64,000 bases of DNA from SZUA-368 sp028533045 (GCA_050031985.1 JBNAIG010000025.1:111143-175142); one strand, 5' to 3'. Shown: positions 34,457-43,149, counted from the first letter of the stretch. The notes: generated by a model not told the origin, from the letters alone. Translations and numbers: made by a program.

Positions 34457-35674
34457 ATGATAAAACAGGGAAAAGAGATCTCACTGAGATTCCTGAGTTT
34501 ACTGGCCGTTCTGTTTTTGGTCGTTGCCACAGGCTGTACTACCAAGCAAACCGGGATAGTCCAGAACTCAGAAGCACCCCTTATTCCGACCCGGCTGATG
34601 AATACCCCCGCCGACTACGAGAAGCTCGGAGTCAATCCCGATCTTATTGAACCCTGGGAGGACGGACGGCGGGATGACGGCCGACCCGGTGCGTACGAGT
34701 GGTGGTACTTCGACATGATTCTTGATGACGGTACGGCGGTCGTTATTATCTTTAAGGATAAATATGCCGGTAATCCCGACGGCCCCATGAGCCCCTACGT
34801 TCAGTTCGAAGTGACCCTCCCCACGGGAGAGCATTTTCACGAGGACTTTGCCGTTGGCGTAGATGAGGCTTTCTTCAACACAGAGAGCTGCGAGATACGA
34901 CTGGGAGAACTGGCCTCGCTCACCGGAGATCTCAAGACCTACGAAATTGCAATCAACCCTGTGAACGGCCTTGGCATTGAGCTGGTTCTTGAGAGCATGA
35001 GCTCCCCCTGGCGCCCCGGTTCGGGCTACATCGGTTTTGGCGAGGAAGAGGAAGACTACTTTACCTGGTTGTGCAGTGTTCCCCGCGGACGTGTCCACGG
35101 ACAGCTGACGGTCAAGGGCGAGACCCGTGACATCTCCGGTTTCGGCTACCACGATCATCAGTGGGGCACCGTTCCCCCTCTTATGATTTGGAATCACTGG
35201 TTCTGGATTCGCCAGGCCTTCGAGGATTACTCTATCCTCATCTTCGACTTTGTGGCCAACGCCGACTGCGGCTTCGCCCGTTATCCCCTGGTCTTCGTCC
35301 AGGACGCAGAGGGAAACATCGTTTTCGAGGGTAAGGGGGATATCGAGGAAACCGATTTCACGGTGGATAAGGAGTATGTGCAGGAGGCGACGGGCAAACT
35401 TGTCCCGGGAGCTTTTACCTACACCTTCCGCGACGGAAAGAGTACCGTCGTCTATTCCATGGAGTCCCAAAGGGAACTCTCGGCGCAGGACAACTACTCC
35501 ATGGCTCCTCCGGAGGTGCGGGCCCTTTTTGATCAGGCGGGAATCAAGCCCTCTTACACCCGTTGGGTGGGTCATGGAACGCTGGAACTCGATCTTGACG
35601 GCCTTACCTCCCGGCAGGAAGGAGATGCCATCTATGAGATGATCTTCCCGGGAAGCAAGTATCGGGATTATTAA
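34457..35674 (+). CDS. CrtC/AttH-like lipocalin-fold lipoprotein, copy 2
   Basis: 405 residues, closely similar to copy 1 over its entire mature length. Shared blocks include PTRLMNTPADYEKLGVNPD, PGAYEWWYFDMILDDGTAV and FGYHDHQWGTVPPLM. The lipobox is VATGC. The pair arose by tandem duplication. Unlike copy 1 it is preceded by a putative TetR-type operator (34401-34422), so the copies are likely regulated differently. AAGGAG precedes the ATG. Function as for copy 1: a hydrophobic-ligand-binding or hydratase fold, with no catalytic evidence here. Confidence 0.8.
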   Translation: MIKQGKEISLRFLSLLAVLFLVVATGCTTKQTGIVQNSEAPLIPTRLMNTPADYEKLGVNPDLIEPWEDGRRDDGRPGAYEWWYFDMILDDGTAVVIIFKDKYAGNPDGPMSPYVQFEVTLPTGEHFHEDFAVGVDEAFFNTESCEIRLGELASLTGDLKTYEIAINPVNGLGIELVLESMSSPWRPGSGYIGFGEEEEDYFTWLCSVPRGRVHGQLTVKGETRDISGFGYHDHQWGTVPPLMIWNHWFWIRQAFEDYSILIFDFVANADCGFARYPLVFVQDAEGNIVFEGKGDIEETDFTVDKEYVQEATGKLVPGAFTYTFRDGKSTVVYSMESQRELSAQDNYSMAPPEVRALFDQAGIKPSYTRWVGHGTLELDLDGLTSRQEGDAIYEMIFPGSKYRDY

Positions 35675-35701
35675 AACCCATCGTTATTCGCAGCAGAATT
35701 C

Positions 35702-35744
35702 AGGGCTGTGGCAAAAGTAATAATGACTTTTGCCACAGCCCTTT
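35702..35744. terminator. Bidirectional terminator between convergent genes
   Basis: AGGGCTGTGGCAAAAGT and ACTTTTGCCACAGCCCT form a perfect 17-bp stem with a short loop, with T-runs on the right side and A-runs on the left. It serves lipoprotein copy 2 and the convergent gene ending at 35753. Confidence 0.85.
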
Positions 35745-35752
35745 TGGGAATT

Positions 35753-36127
35753 TTAGAGGGATTGCTTGTATTTAAAGTACCTGATTTCAAAGCAAACAAA
35801 GCTTGTGAGCAAAAGCCCCTGCACAAAGACCGGAGACTTCCTGCCCGTGTAAATACTTGCCAGGAAAATGAGGAGTGTCAGCAGGGCGGAAAGCCTGACG
35901 AGGGGCAGAACTTTATACTCCTTTTTTTTAAAAGATAAAACAAGGAATCGTAATCCCATGAAGATCCCCGCGGACAAGAGGAGAACCAGGGATTTTAGTG
36001 TAATTGTCTTATCCAGAGCGGAGTAATTCGAATGTATTTCAAAGAGAGCTGTGACCAGTAAGGCGATGCTGTGGATCAAAAAAATCCTGTATGTCACGTT
36101 CAGCTGTTTAATGATTTTCTCTTTCAT
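35753..36127 (-). CDS. Small four-helix membrane protein of unknown function
   Basis: 124 residues with four hydrophobic segments and short, mostly basic loops. It begins one base after the TetR stop (36129), so the two form one operon. No family recognised. Its gene ends at the bidirectional terminator. Linkage to a regulator that seems to control an envelope lipoprotein and another small membrane protein suggests a shared membrane-related process, which is inference. Confidence 0.65.
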   Translation of the reverse strand: MKEKIIKQLNVTYRIFLIHSIALLVTALFEIHSNYSALDKTITLKSLVLLLSAGIFMGLRFLVLSFKKKEYKVLPLVRLSALLTLLIFLASIYTGRKSPVFVQGLLLTSFVCFEIRYFKYKQSL

Positions 36128-36128
36128 A

Positions 36129-36644
36129 TTAATGTGCTGTGACCTCCTTCAATATTTGGGCAAATTCCTCGGGCGATTCGCTGCAGCCCTTTTCTACCCA
36201 ATCCTTTAGAAGACCTTCCACTCCGTATATGAAGTAATCAAAGGCGTATTTGGTTTTTTTCTCATCAAAGCCTTCACTGTGTCGGGCCTTTTCCCTTTCC
36301 TTCTCGTAGAGATATTTATGGGAATTTTTTATGAGACTGCTCAGCAGGCTGGTACGGAAAAATTCCTTATAGAAGCCCTGATTCTTATATATGATGGTCA
36401 GCTCTTTTATGTCGATTAAATCTCCCACCGTATCAAGGGAGGCTTCCTGGCACAGCTCATTCTCTATCTCTTCAAACAGGTCATAAATGTCATTGTAATG
36501 CCTGTAGAAGGTCGCCCGGTTGATGTCGGCCTCCAGGCAGAGGGCCTTTACGGTCATTTGATTAATGGGATGGTCATGGAGTAATGTGAGAAAAGAGTCT
36601 TTGATGACCTTTTTGGTATATCGTACGCGTCTGTCTGTAGCCAT
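36129..36644 (-). CDS. TetR-family transcriptional regulator
   Basis: 171 residues from ATG 36644, preferred over an upstream TTG (36662) because AGGGAG lies six bases before it. The N-terminal helix-turn-helix is typical (MTVKALCLEADINRATFYRHYNDIYDLFEEI). The C-terminal ligand/dimer domain resembles the DhaS/TetR_C_33 type. It probably represses its own operon with the 35753 membrane protein, the divergent gene at 36827 and lipoprotein copy 2, all of which have the AGATATKCAACA motif nearby. Confidence 0.82.
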   Translation of the reverse strand: MATDRRVRYTKKVIKDSFLTLLHDHPINQMTVKALCLEADINRATFYRHYNDIYDLFEEIENELCQEASLDTVGDLIDIKELTIIYKNQGFYKEFFRTSLLSSLIKNSHKYLYEKEREKARHSEGFDEKKTKYAFDYFIYGVEGLLKDWVEKGCSESPEEFAQILKEVTAH

Positions 36645-36697
36645 AGTCGCTCCCTTTATCAAAAATCATTCAAGATAGGCGACAACCGACGGCCGCA

Positions 36698-36713
36698 GTG
36701 TTGAATATCTTAC
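36698..36713 (-). promoter_or_regulatory. Inverted copy of the AGATATKCAACA motif near tetR
   Basis: The reverse strand reads GTAAGATATTCAACAC, matching the first 16 bases of the 36773 motif with one change. It faces the TetR gene and lies about 55 bp before its start, suggesting autoregulation. Confidence 0.4.
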
Positions 36714-36772
36714 ACTTATAAATATAGCTGTTGGTTGAATTTGTATCCTTCTTCTTACTATAATCACCTTCT

Positions 36773-36794
36773 GTAAGATATGCAACATGTGTTG
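36773..36794 (+). promoter_or_regulatory. AGATATGCAACA-TG-TGTTG motif upstream of the membrane protein gene
   Basis: GTAAGATATGCAACATGTGTTG contains the dyad CAACA-TG-TGTTG. Similar sequence occurs at 34401-34422 and, inverted, at 36698-36713. It lies about 33 bp before the gene at 36827, a position expected for an operator at the promoter. Confidence 0.5.
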
Positions 36795-36826
36795 TTGGAT
36801 GTTATGCCTTTCAAAGGAGATTCAAT

Positions 36827-37339
36827 ATGAAATCAAGAACTAAAATTATCATATCCGCCATAGCCTATGTCGTCTTTATGATCTATTTTACCGCTCAATT
36901 CTTACCGGTGTTTTATGAAGCTACCGGAGGGAACGAGATGATCGATGCTTACTTGGCAGACTATAGTAAGAGCATAGCCGATATGGAAAATCTGATAATC
37001 GCCTATGGTGAAACGGGCAGAGCCTTCATGGTGAACTTTTTTATGGCCGATTCACTTTATATCATCATTAGCGTACTGTTTTTCTCATTCCTGATTCAGG
37101 CACTGACGAACACTAAATACTTAAGATACATTCCTTTTGTCACGGGGGCTTTTGATACGATTGAGAACATTATCGTGCTCTATTCCACAAGTAGTTTGAA
37201 CTTTGATTATCTTCTTTTTGCCAGAATCTTTGCCACAGCGAAGGGAGTGACGTTGTTTTCATCACTCCTTATAATCCTTGTTGGGTTAATTCGGATGGTG
37301 ATTAAGGGAGTGAGAAGAGTTAAGAAGAATCCCTCATAA
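36827..37339 (+). CDS. Membrane protein of unknown function, TetR-linked
   Basis: 170 residues with four hydrophobic segments (about 7-25, 68-88, 98-118, 128-152) and an acidic extracytoplasmic loop after the first. AAGGAG precedes the ATG. It is divergent from the TetR gene at 36129-36644 and has the shared operator motif 33 bp upstream. Its last 20 bp overlap the convergent second TetR gene. Family not recognised. Confidence 0.7.
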   Translation: MKSRTKIIISAIAYVVFMIYFTAQFLPVFYEATGGNEMIDAYLADYSKSIADMENLIIAYGETGRAFMVNFFMADSLYIIISVLFFSFLIQALTNTKYLRYIPFVTGAFDTIENIIVLYSTSSLNFDYLLFARIFATAKGVTLFSSLLIILVGLIRMVIKGVRRVKKNPS

Positions 37340-37925
37340 GCCCTTTGACGATTATGGTGTTCATCCGGGCAACCAGGCGGGATACCTCATCCAGTGACAT
37401 GGTTCTGTCCGAATTGAACCAGTATTTGTACACTGCTTCAGTGCCTGCAGCCGTGAATTCTCCCATCAATGTCGCCTCCTCATGGGAGACATTCATCTTT
37501 TCTGCCACAGAATCGAGAAAATTTGCTTTGCTCATCTCTCTTATCTTATTTTCCAGGTTATTGGGACGGGGAGAGTTTATAATGTATTGATAGATATCAA
37601 TATTCTCATAGATCAGCTTGGACATTTGCTTGCTGAAAGGGAAGGGGTCATCCGATAAAGTCGATATTTCTGTTTTCTCCATGAGCTCCACCATTTGGTT
37701 CATCAGATCTTCTTCCAGCTCATCTAAAACGGAAAAGACACTCTCATAATGGGCATAGAACGTACTTCGGCTGATGAGTGCCAACCGGGTAATTTCACTA
37801 ACCGAGACTTGCTCAACGGCTTTCTCTTTCATCAGCTGTTTGAGAGCCTCCATTATGGCCCTTTTGGTCTTTATGCATCGTATATCTTTGTCATTTTTTA
37901 TTTTATCCACAAAAAAACTCCCCAC
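37320..37925 (-). CDS. TetR-family transcriptional regulator
   Basis: 201 residues. Helix-turn-helix at about residues 30-65 (VSVSEITRLALISRSTFYAHYESVFSVLDEL) with a C-terminal domain of the TetR_C_33 type, similar in build to the regulator at 36129. It is divergent from the esterase gene, with a 118-bp intergenic region rich in TTAA-type partial dyads, and is its probable regulator. The start codon is ambiguous: several Met/Leu options lie in the first 25 residues and no clear ribosome site is seen. Confidence 0.8.
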   Translation of the reverse strand: MGSFFVDKIKNDKDIRCIKTKRAIMEALKQLMKEKAVEQVSVSEITRLALISRSTFYAHYESVFSVLDELEEDLMNQMVELMEKTEISTLSDDPFPFSKQMSKLIYENIDIYQYIINSPRPNNLENKIREMSKANFLDSVAEKMNVSHEEATLMGEFTAAGTEAVYKYWFNSDRTMSLDEVSRLVARMNTIIVKGLMRDSS

Positions 37926-38043
37926 ATACTGAACATTTTAAGCTTTAACTGTTAATTAAACCACACTTCTCAGAAAAATTGCCCTTCGTCCAATGGCTGT
38001 ATCCGTTTATATTTCCCAAAGAAAAAAACATAAGGAGAACACA

Positions 38044-39009
38044 ATGAAAGTAACAAAAGACATGCTTCATAAGGACTTACAGCCCCATTACAATTCCCTC
38101 TTTTTTCTTTCGATCATGTTTAAATACAAATGGTCAGCCAAACTCACGGGCAAACTGTTTAATGTCATGTACAAAGGAAAGGATATAGAGGGACTCAATT
38201 GCGATGAGGTTTTCATTCCCCGTAGCAAGGAAGACCATAAGATTCGCGCAAGAGTTTACAGGCCTTTGGAACAGGAAGGCAAGCTTCCCGTAATGCTTTA
38301 TACCCATGGAGGAGGTTTAATTTTCGGCAATCCGGAAATGTGTGAAAAGCCCATTAAGAAATTTATAGAAACCAGACCCTGTGTCGTTGTTGCCCCCGAT
38401 TACCGGAAGGCTTTTACCGAGCCGTACCCTGCCGGATTTAACGACTGTTACGACACTTTACTCTGGATAAAAGAGAATGCTGAAGAATTGGGAATAGACC
38501 CGGATAAAGTTATTATCGCCGGACATAGCGCCGGAGGGGGACTTGCCGCCGCTGTGACATTAAAAGCACGGGATACACAGGATGTCAAAGTCGCCTTCCA
38601 AATGCCATTTTATCCCATGATAGATGACAGACAGCCTAATGATCCGGCCCGTGAGATTCTGGGCCCCGGTTGGGATACAAGGCTGAACCGATTAGGATGG
38701 AACTCCTATTTGGCAAATCTTCACAAGGAGGGGAAAGAAATACCTGCCTATGCTTCCCCGGCGAGAAATACGGATTATTCAGGGTTTCCTCCGACCATCA
38801 CCTTTGTGGGGACTTTGGAACCTTTCTACCATGAGACGGTTCGTTACGTTGAGGGACTGAAAAAGGCTAATGTTGATGTGGCTTTCAAAGAATATGAGGG
38901 CTGCGTTCATTCTTTTGAAGACTTTGCGGAGACGGACATCGGAAATGATGCACTGGATTTTACCTTTACCAGCTATGCCGAGTTTTACGATAAATATATT
39001 GCCGATTAG
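38044..39009 (+). CDS. Alpha/beta hydrolase of the hormone-sensitive lipase family
   Basis: 321 residues from ATG 38044, chosen because AAGGAG lies seven bases before it; an in-frame ATG at 37993 has none. The oxyanion-hole motif THGGGLIFG and nucleophile motif GHSAGGG (S162) define the HSL/AES esterase family. The catalytic histidine is H289 (GCVHSF). Where most members have Asp in a DPLRDE-like motif, this one reads GTLEPFYHET, making E259 the likely acid. It is probably cytoplasmic and hydrolyses short-chain esters. It is divergently transcribed from a TetR regulator. Confidence 0.85.
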   Translation: MKVTKDMLHKDLQPHYNSLFFLSIMFKYKWSAKLTGKLFNVMYKGKDIEGLNCDEVFIPRSKEDHKIRARVYRPLEQEGKLPVMLYTHGGGLIFGNPEMCEKPIKKFIETRPCVVVAPDYRKAFTEPYPAGFNDCYDTLLWIKENAEELGIDPDKVIIAGHSAGGGLAAAVTLKARDTQDVKVAFQMPFYPMIDDRQPNDPAREILGPGWDTRLNRLGWNSYLANLHKEGKEIPAYASPARNTDYSGFPPTITFVGTLEPFYHETVRYVEGLKKANVDVAFKEYEGCVHSFEDFAETDIGNDALDFTFTSYAEFYDKYIAD

Positions 39010-39069
39010 CACTTCCAGCATCTGTTTTGAAGTTTTTTATATATAATATATAAATAGATTCAAGTCCCG

Positions 39070-39118
39070 GAGGTTTTATTCAAGCATCTCTTCTCGAGGT
39101 GCTTTTTGTCGAAACCTC
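39070..39118 (+). terminator. Nested stem-loops; inner one a likely terminator
   Basis: An inner stem AAGCATCTC/GAGGTGCTT (39082-39104) is followed by TTTTT and fits a terminator for the esterase gene. An outer 7-bp stem GAGGTTT (39070-39076)/AAACCTC (39112-39118) encloses it. The rest of the 240-bp gap before 39252 shows no gene. Confidence 0.5.
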
Positions 39119-39251
39119 TTGAGGCTCAATGGAATGAAATTCCATAATGAAATAGGGATTACAATACAGTACTGTTGGATCTCTTATTCATAAATAGAGT
39201 CCCATCAGCGGGAGAGCCAATGTAGAAATCTGCTTTAGTAGGGGTGGTTTA

Positions 39252-39632
39252 GTGAAGTTACTTACTGAATTAAAAGAAAAAGCAAAAAGCATAAAGAGTC
39301 AGATTACGGCTCTTTATTATGTCGGCATGAATGAAAAATTGCCCCTGATAACCAGGAGCCTGATCGTCATTACTGTTGCCTATGCATTGAGTCCTGTGGA
39401 TTTAATCCCGGACTTTATACCCATCCTTGGGTATCTTGATGATTTGATACTTCTCCCAGTTTTAATTTCTTTGACAATAAGGAGTATCCCGAACGACTTG
39501 ATGGTGAAAGCAAAAGAAGAAGCCAGGCAGAACCCAATTTCCCTCAAGAAAAACTGGAAAGCGGGAATAATAGTTATTCTGGTATGGGTCAGTCTAATTT
39601 CGATTCTTGTCTATAAATTAGTCCGTGTTTAA
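39252..39632 (+). CDS. YkvA-like (DUF1232) small membrane protein
   Basis: 126 residues. The diagnostic DUF1232 motif ALSPVDLIPDFIPILGYLDDLILLPVLI spans about 45-72, with flanking hydrophobic segments and a C-terminal helix. YkvA proteins are small membrane-associated proteins of unknown function. The start is GTG 39252, with GGGGTGG upstream as the only ribosome-site candidate. It appears to be a single-gene unit. Confidence 0.82.
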   Translation: MKLLTELKEKAKSIKSQITALYYVGMNEKLPLITRSLIVITVAYALSPVDLIPDFIPILGYLDDLILLPVLISLTIRSIPNDLMVKAKEEARQNPISLKKNWKAGIIVILVWVSLISILVYKLVRV

Positions 39633-39753
39633 GCAGGTCTCATCGGCTTCCGGGCTCATTATATTAGCTGCAGCGGTGACCCTGAAAGCCAGCCTCAGTG
39701 AGAAAGCAAAAAAACTCACTCACAACGGCCAAAGAGTGGTATGATTAATTTCT

Positions 39754-40527
39754 ATGGGTAAGGGTGATTCGAAGAAGGAATTCGTCTGCCTCAGATTCTA
39801 CGAGGAACTCAACTTCTTCCTGCCCCCGGAAAAACGGAAAACCGCCTATTCCCGCCGCCTCTCCCCGGGGCAGACTGTAAAAGACATGATCGAGTCCGAA
39901 GGGGTTCCCCATGTCGAGGTGGATCTGATCCTGGTTAACGGGGAATCGGTCGGCTTTGATTACCGACTTCTCCCGGGGGACCGGATAAGCGTCTATCCCG
40001 TTTTCGAGCGGCTGGATATCTCGGGAGTGACAAGGCTGCAGAACCGGCCCCTCCGACAGCCCCGCTTCGTTCTGGACGTCCACCTTCACAAACTGGCCGT
40101 AAAGATGCGCCTGCTGGGGCTAGATGTGGATTATCAGCCCCGCCGGGACGATCCGGAACTGGCCCAGATCAGCTCCGAAACGGGGCGCATACTCCTGACC
40201 CGGGACAAGGGGCTGCTCATGCGGAAAATCGTCACCCACGGTCTTTACATCTACGAAACCGATCCGGCCCGGCAGATTCGGGAAGTGGTGGAGAGACTCG
40301 ATTTGAAGTCCCGGCTTGCCCCCTTCAGCCGCTGTACCCTCTGCAACGGCCTTCTCCGTCCCATTGAGCCCGATACGGAGGATTACGAACGGACCCGGGC
40401 GTCTGTGCCTCCGAAGGTCCGGAAGAACTGCCGCCGCTTTTCCCGCTGCGCCGATTGCGGAAAGGTGTATTGGGAAGGATCCCATACGGACAGCATCCGC
40501 CTGTGGATGGATGAGCTGTTAATATAA
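39754..40527 (+). CDS. Mut7-C RNase-domain protein with N-terminal ubiquitin-like domain
   Basis: 257 residues. The N-terminal ~90 residues form a MoaD/ThiS-like ubiquitin fold (FYEELNFFLPPEKR ... GDRISVYPVFE). The PIN-like Mut7-C domain follows with FVLDVHLHKLAVKMRLLGLDV, ILLTRDKGLL and a zinc ribbon (CTLCNGLLRP ... CADCGKVYW). This Ub-Mut7C architecture is widespread and predicted to be an RNase or RNA-binding protein with unknown targets. All four zinc-ribbon cysteines and the acidic residues of the PIN-like core are present. Confidence 0.88.
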   Translation: MGKGDSKKEFVCLRFYEELNFFLPPEKRKTAYSRRLSPGQTVKDMIESEGVPHVEVDLILVNGESVGFDYRLLPGDRISVYPVFERLDISGVTRLQNRPLRQPRFVLDVHLHKLAVKMRLLGLDVDYQPRRDDPELAQISSETGRILLTRDKGLLMRKIVTHGLYIYETDPARQIREVVERLDLKSRLAPFSRCTLCNGLLRPIEPDTEDYERTRASVPPKVRKNCRRFSRCADCGKVYWEGSHTDSIRLWMDELLI

Positions 40528-40627
40528 GAGGTTTCTCCGGGAGGGCACAGGAGGGACGGTGCATTTAATTCTTTTCCCACATCGGCGCCGCCCGGGTACA
40601 GATCATTCTCATCTCCTCTTAAATCGT

Positions 40628-41551
40628 TTAAAAATCCTCCGGCCTCAGGCCGAACTGTTCCTTTTCTCTGTTACCCTGGGGCTCGACATGAATCATCACA
40701 TCAAAGGTTTCCGGGTATTTCTCTCTGATTTTTTCTTCTACTTTCCCGGCAATTTCATGGGCTTCTCCAATAGAGAGGCTCGGATCAACCTCTATATCCA
40801 GACTGATGTCATACTGATTATTCAGCTTTCTTATTCGGGCTCTATGGGGATTCAGGGCTCCGGGGACTTCGGCCACAAGGGAAAAAACATCCCTGTAAAC
40901 TGTCTCTCTCTCCTCAAAGCTGTCCATCAACTCCCCGTTGATTTCCAGGGAGAGCTTTGCCCCGTTTACAATGATGAGGATTCCCAGAAGCAGTCCGACG
41001 ATGCTGTCTATGAGGTGAAGACCGGTCAGGTAAGTCAGCCCCAATCCGGCAAGCACTGCCAGGGATATGACAATATCGTTTCTCATATTGACCGCATCGG
41101 CAATGACCATGGAGCTTCTATAACGCCGACCGACCCGGAATTTATAGAGGGCCATAAGGCTTTTACCCACGATCGAGATGAAAGTAACCGTTACGGCCAA
41201 CTGCCCCGGCGGCTCCTTTCCGCTGCCTTGAAGCAGATTCCCCGCCGTAGAGATAAGGAGTTGAATACCCGCGAAGAGGATGAAAAGGGCGATCACCTTG
41301 GTCGCTATGGCTTCTATGCGCCGGTGCCCCCAGGGATGTTCCTTGTCAGGGGGAGTTTCCGAAACCTGTGAGGTATAGAAGGTGACGAGGGAACCGATAA
41401 TATCAGAGGCCGAGTCAATCCCGTCGGCTATTACCGCGGCCGAACCGGCGATCATTCCGGCAGCGATTTTGAGTACCGCCAGAACCGCATTACCGATTAT
41501 TCCCAGCTGCGAAGCCCGTCCTATGGCTTTTGACCGTTCCTTTTCATCCAT
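40628..41551 (-). CDS. Cation diffusion facilitator (CDF) metal transporter
   Basis: 307 residues with six membrane segments. TM2 carries ADGIDSASDIIGS and the following loop HPWGHRRIEA, and TM5 has HLIDSIVG, which are the FieF/MamM-type metal-site motifs. A cytoplasmic C-terminal ferredoxin-like domain ends VMIHVEPQGN. It exports Zn2+, Fe2+ or Mn2+ in exchange for protons. The TM2 motif is DGIDS...D rather than HxxxD, so metal choice is uncertain. It ends a leftward run starting with the DsrE and MFS genes; the 14-bp gap to MFS suggests one operon. Confidence 0.88.
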   Translation of the reverse strand: MDEKERSKAIGRASQLGIIGNAVLAVLKIAAGMIAGSAAVIADGIDSASDIIGSLVTFYTSQVSETPPDKEHPWGHRRIEAIATKVIALFILFAGIQLLISTAGNLLQGSGKEPPGQLAVTVTFISIVGKSLMALYKFRVGRRYRSSMVIADAVNMRNDIVISLAVLAGLGLTYLTGLHLIDSIVGLLLGILIIVNGAKLSLEINGELMDSFEERETVYRDVFSLVAEVPGALNPHRARIRKLNNQYDISLDIEVDPSLSIGEAHEIAGKVEEKIREKYPETFDVMIHVEPQGNREKEQFGLRPEDF

Positions 41552-41565
41552 CTTCCTACTCCTGT

Positions 41566-42759
41566 TTAGACGGCAGCTTTGGTTTCTGTTTCCAGGGCTT
41601 GCTTCTTCCGCTTTTCGAATCCCGCGATAAAATAGGCCGCCACAAAGGCGATCAGGGGTAACAGAATCGCCGAGTTGTAATAAATCTGCTCGATCCCAAC
41701 GCTTGCGATAAGGCTCCCATTAACGAAAGTACCCAGGGCGCCTCCCAAAAACATAAAGAAGCTGGCCAGGGACATGGCGGTCCCTTTCATGGCGGGCATC
41801 TTTTCCTGGGCCGTCGTTATCAGGGTAGATTGGAGAAACATAAAGGCCATCCCGAATCCCAGAAAGGCGAAGGAGCGAATTATCAGACTGTCAAATGTCG
41901 CCAGAGAGGCAAGAGACAAGGCCCCCAGCAGACCGGCCATGATCAGAAAGCCATTCTTAAGCTTTATCCTGATTCGGGGAGCGGTTCTGCCGCCTATGAC
42001 GGTTCCCGCTCCAAAGAGGGAGAGAATCAGGCCGACTTGCATTATGTTTAAATCGGCTGTGCTTGTAATGAGGACTCCCCCGTAGGTGAAGCTCCCCAGT
42101 ATGGAAAATCCCACAAGAAAAAGAAGGGAGACCAGTCTCATGAATCGATGATTGGCCAAGGCCGATTTGTAGGACGTGAAGAAGTCGATCTTATCTGTGA
42201 CAGCCTTATCTCTCGTAAGGACTTTTAGCATAAGCAGGGCCAAAACCATTTCTCCCGCCCCATAGATGAAGTAGACGAAACGCCATGAACCGAAGAAAGC
42301 GAGAGCACCCCCAAAGGCCGATGCCGTAGCGGCTCCCAAAAAGGCCATGCCCATTATCGTACCCAGAGCTTTTTGTCTTTCCTCCTTGGGATAAAGCTCT
42401 CCCGTCAGAGCGATCGTCACCGGTAAGATCCCCGCGCCGAAGAGGCCGTTCATGGCGCGAAGAAATACCAGGGAACTTAAGTTAAAGGCCAGAGCGCATA
42501 TCATGCTGAACAGAGCCGTTCCCATGGCAGCCACATTAATCACATTAGCCTTCCCAAAGCGATCGGAAAGAGGGCCGAAGAGCAGGGTAAAAATCCCGTA
42601 GGCCATCATGTAGGCCGTTACCGAAAGACCTGCGGAGCTGATATTTATTCCCAGGTCGACGGCTATATCTCCCAGAAGAGAGATGGTGGCGTAGTTATCA
42701 CCGTTAGCCAGAAAAGCCATCAGCCCCAGAATCCAAAGTGTTTTATTTCTCTTATTCAT
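41566..42759 (-). CDS. Major facilitator superfamily transporter
   Basis: 397 residues with twelve membrane segments and the loop 2-3 MFS signature FGPLSDRFGKANVI. The N-terminus (MNKRNKTLWILGLMAFLANGDNYATISLL) resembles drug/sugar-efflux MFS members of the DHA1 group. It lies 12 bp after the DsrE-like gene, within a unit likely controlled by the divergent TetR regulator at 43224. An export role for a toxic compound is inference. Confidence 0.85.
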   Translation of the reverse strand: MNKRNKTLWILGLMAFLANGDNYATISLLGDIAVDLGINISSAGLSVTAYMMAYGIFTLLFGPLSDRFGKANVINVAAMGTALFSMICALAFNLSSLVFLRAMNGLFGAGILPVTIALTGELYPKEERQKALGTIMGMAFLGAATASAFGGALAFFGSWRFVYFIYGAGEMVLALLMLKVLTRDKAVTDKIDFFTSYKSALANHRFMRLVSLLFLVGFSILGSFTYGGVLITSTADLNIMQVGLILSLFGAGTVIGGRTAPRIRIKLKNGFLIMAGLLGALSLASLATFDSLIIRSFAFLGFGMAFMFLQSTLITTAQEKMPAMKGTAMSLASFFMFLGGALGTFVNGSLIASVGIEQIYYNSAILLPLIAFVAAYFIAGFEKRKKQALETETKAAV

Positions 42760-42771
42760 TATATTTCCTTC

Positions 42772-43110
42772 TTAGACGGTGATAAGTTTTCCGCCCGATT
42801 TGATGACATCAGTTAAAGGTTCTCCCATTTTTTTAAGAGAGAGGCCCAATGAGGCGAGCTTGTCCGTCACTCCCAATTCATTGGCGCAGGAGATGCAGCC
42901 ATCCACTTCAACACCCATCTCTTTGAGCTCCAGAAGACTTTCTTGAATCTCTTCATTTTCCGCTACAAGTTTTGCTGTGGCGCCCCAGATTATAATTCTC
43001 ACCTTTTTCCACCAGCTTCGGCTTAGGGCGCCTTTGGAGTACATGAAAACCATGAGCTTTGCTGTGACGGGGTCCGCATTTGTCCAAAGTATCGTTAGTG
43101 TATTATCCAA
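42772..43110 (-). CDS. DsrE-family protein
   Basis: 112 residues with the DsrE/DsrF Rossmann-like pattern: LTILWTNADP at the start, RIIIWGATAKLVAENEEIQ in the middle and VDGCISCANELGV with two cysteines. DsrE proteins handle reactive sulfur or act as small regulators. It is first in the DsrE-MFS-(CDF) leftward unit and is separated from the divergent TetR gene by a 113-bp region with two perfect operators. Confidence 0.82.
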   Translation of the reverse strand: MDNTLTILWTNADPVTAKLMVFMYSKGALSRSWWKKVRIIIWGATAKLVAENEEIQESLLELKEMGVEVDGCISCANELGVTDKLASLGLSLKKMGEPLTDVIKSGGKLITV

Positions 43111-43127
43111 TTTTGAAACTCCTTATC

Positions 43128-43149
43128 ATTTTGAATGTATGTTCAAAAT
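43128..43149. promoter_or_regulatory. Operator 1 for the TetR regulator at 43224
   Basis: ATTTTGAA-TGTATG-TTCAAAAT is a perfect inverted repeat with 8-bp arms, 18 bp upstream of the DsrE start. It shares the TTTGAA/TTCAAA arms with operator 2. Confidence 0.65.

Noticed and set aside
39055..39075. GATTCAAGTCCC, like a tRNA T-arm, near 39058
   Set aside because: No acceptor, D or anticodon arms can be folded around it, and the upstream DNA is AT-rich simple sequence.
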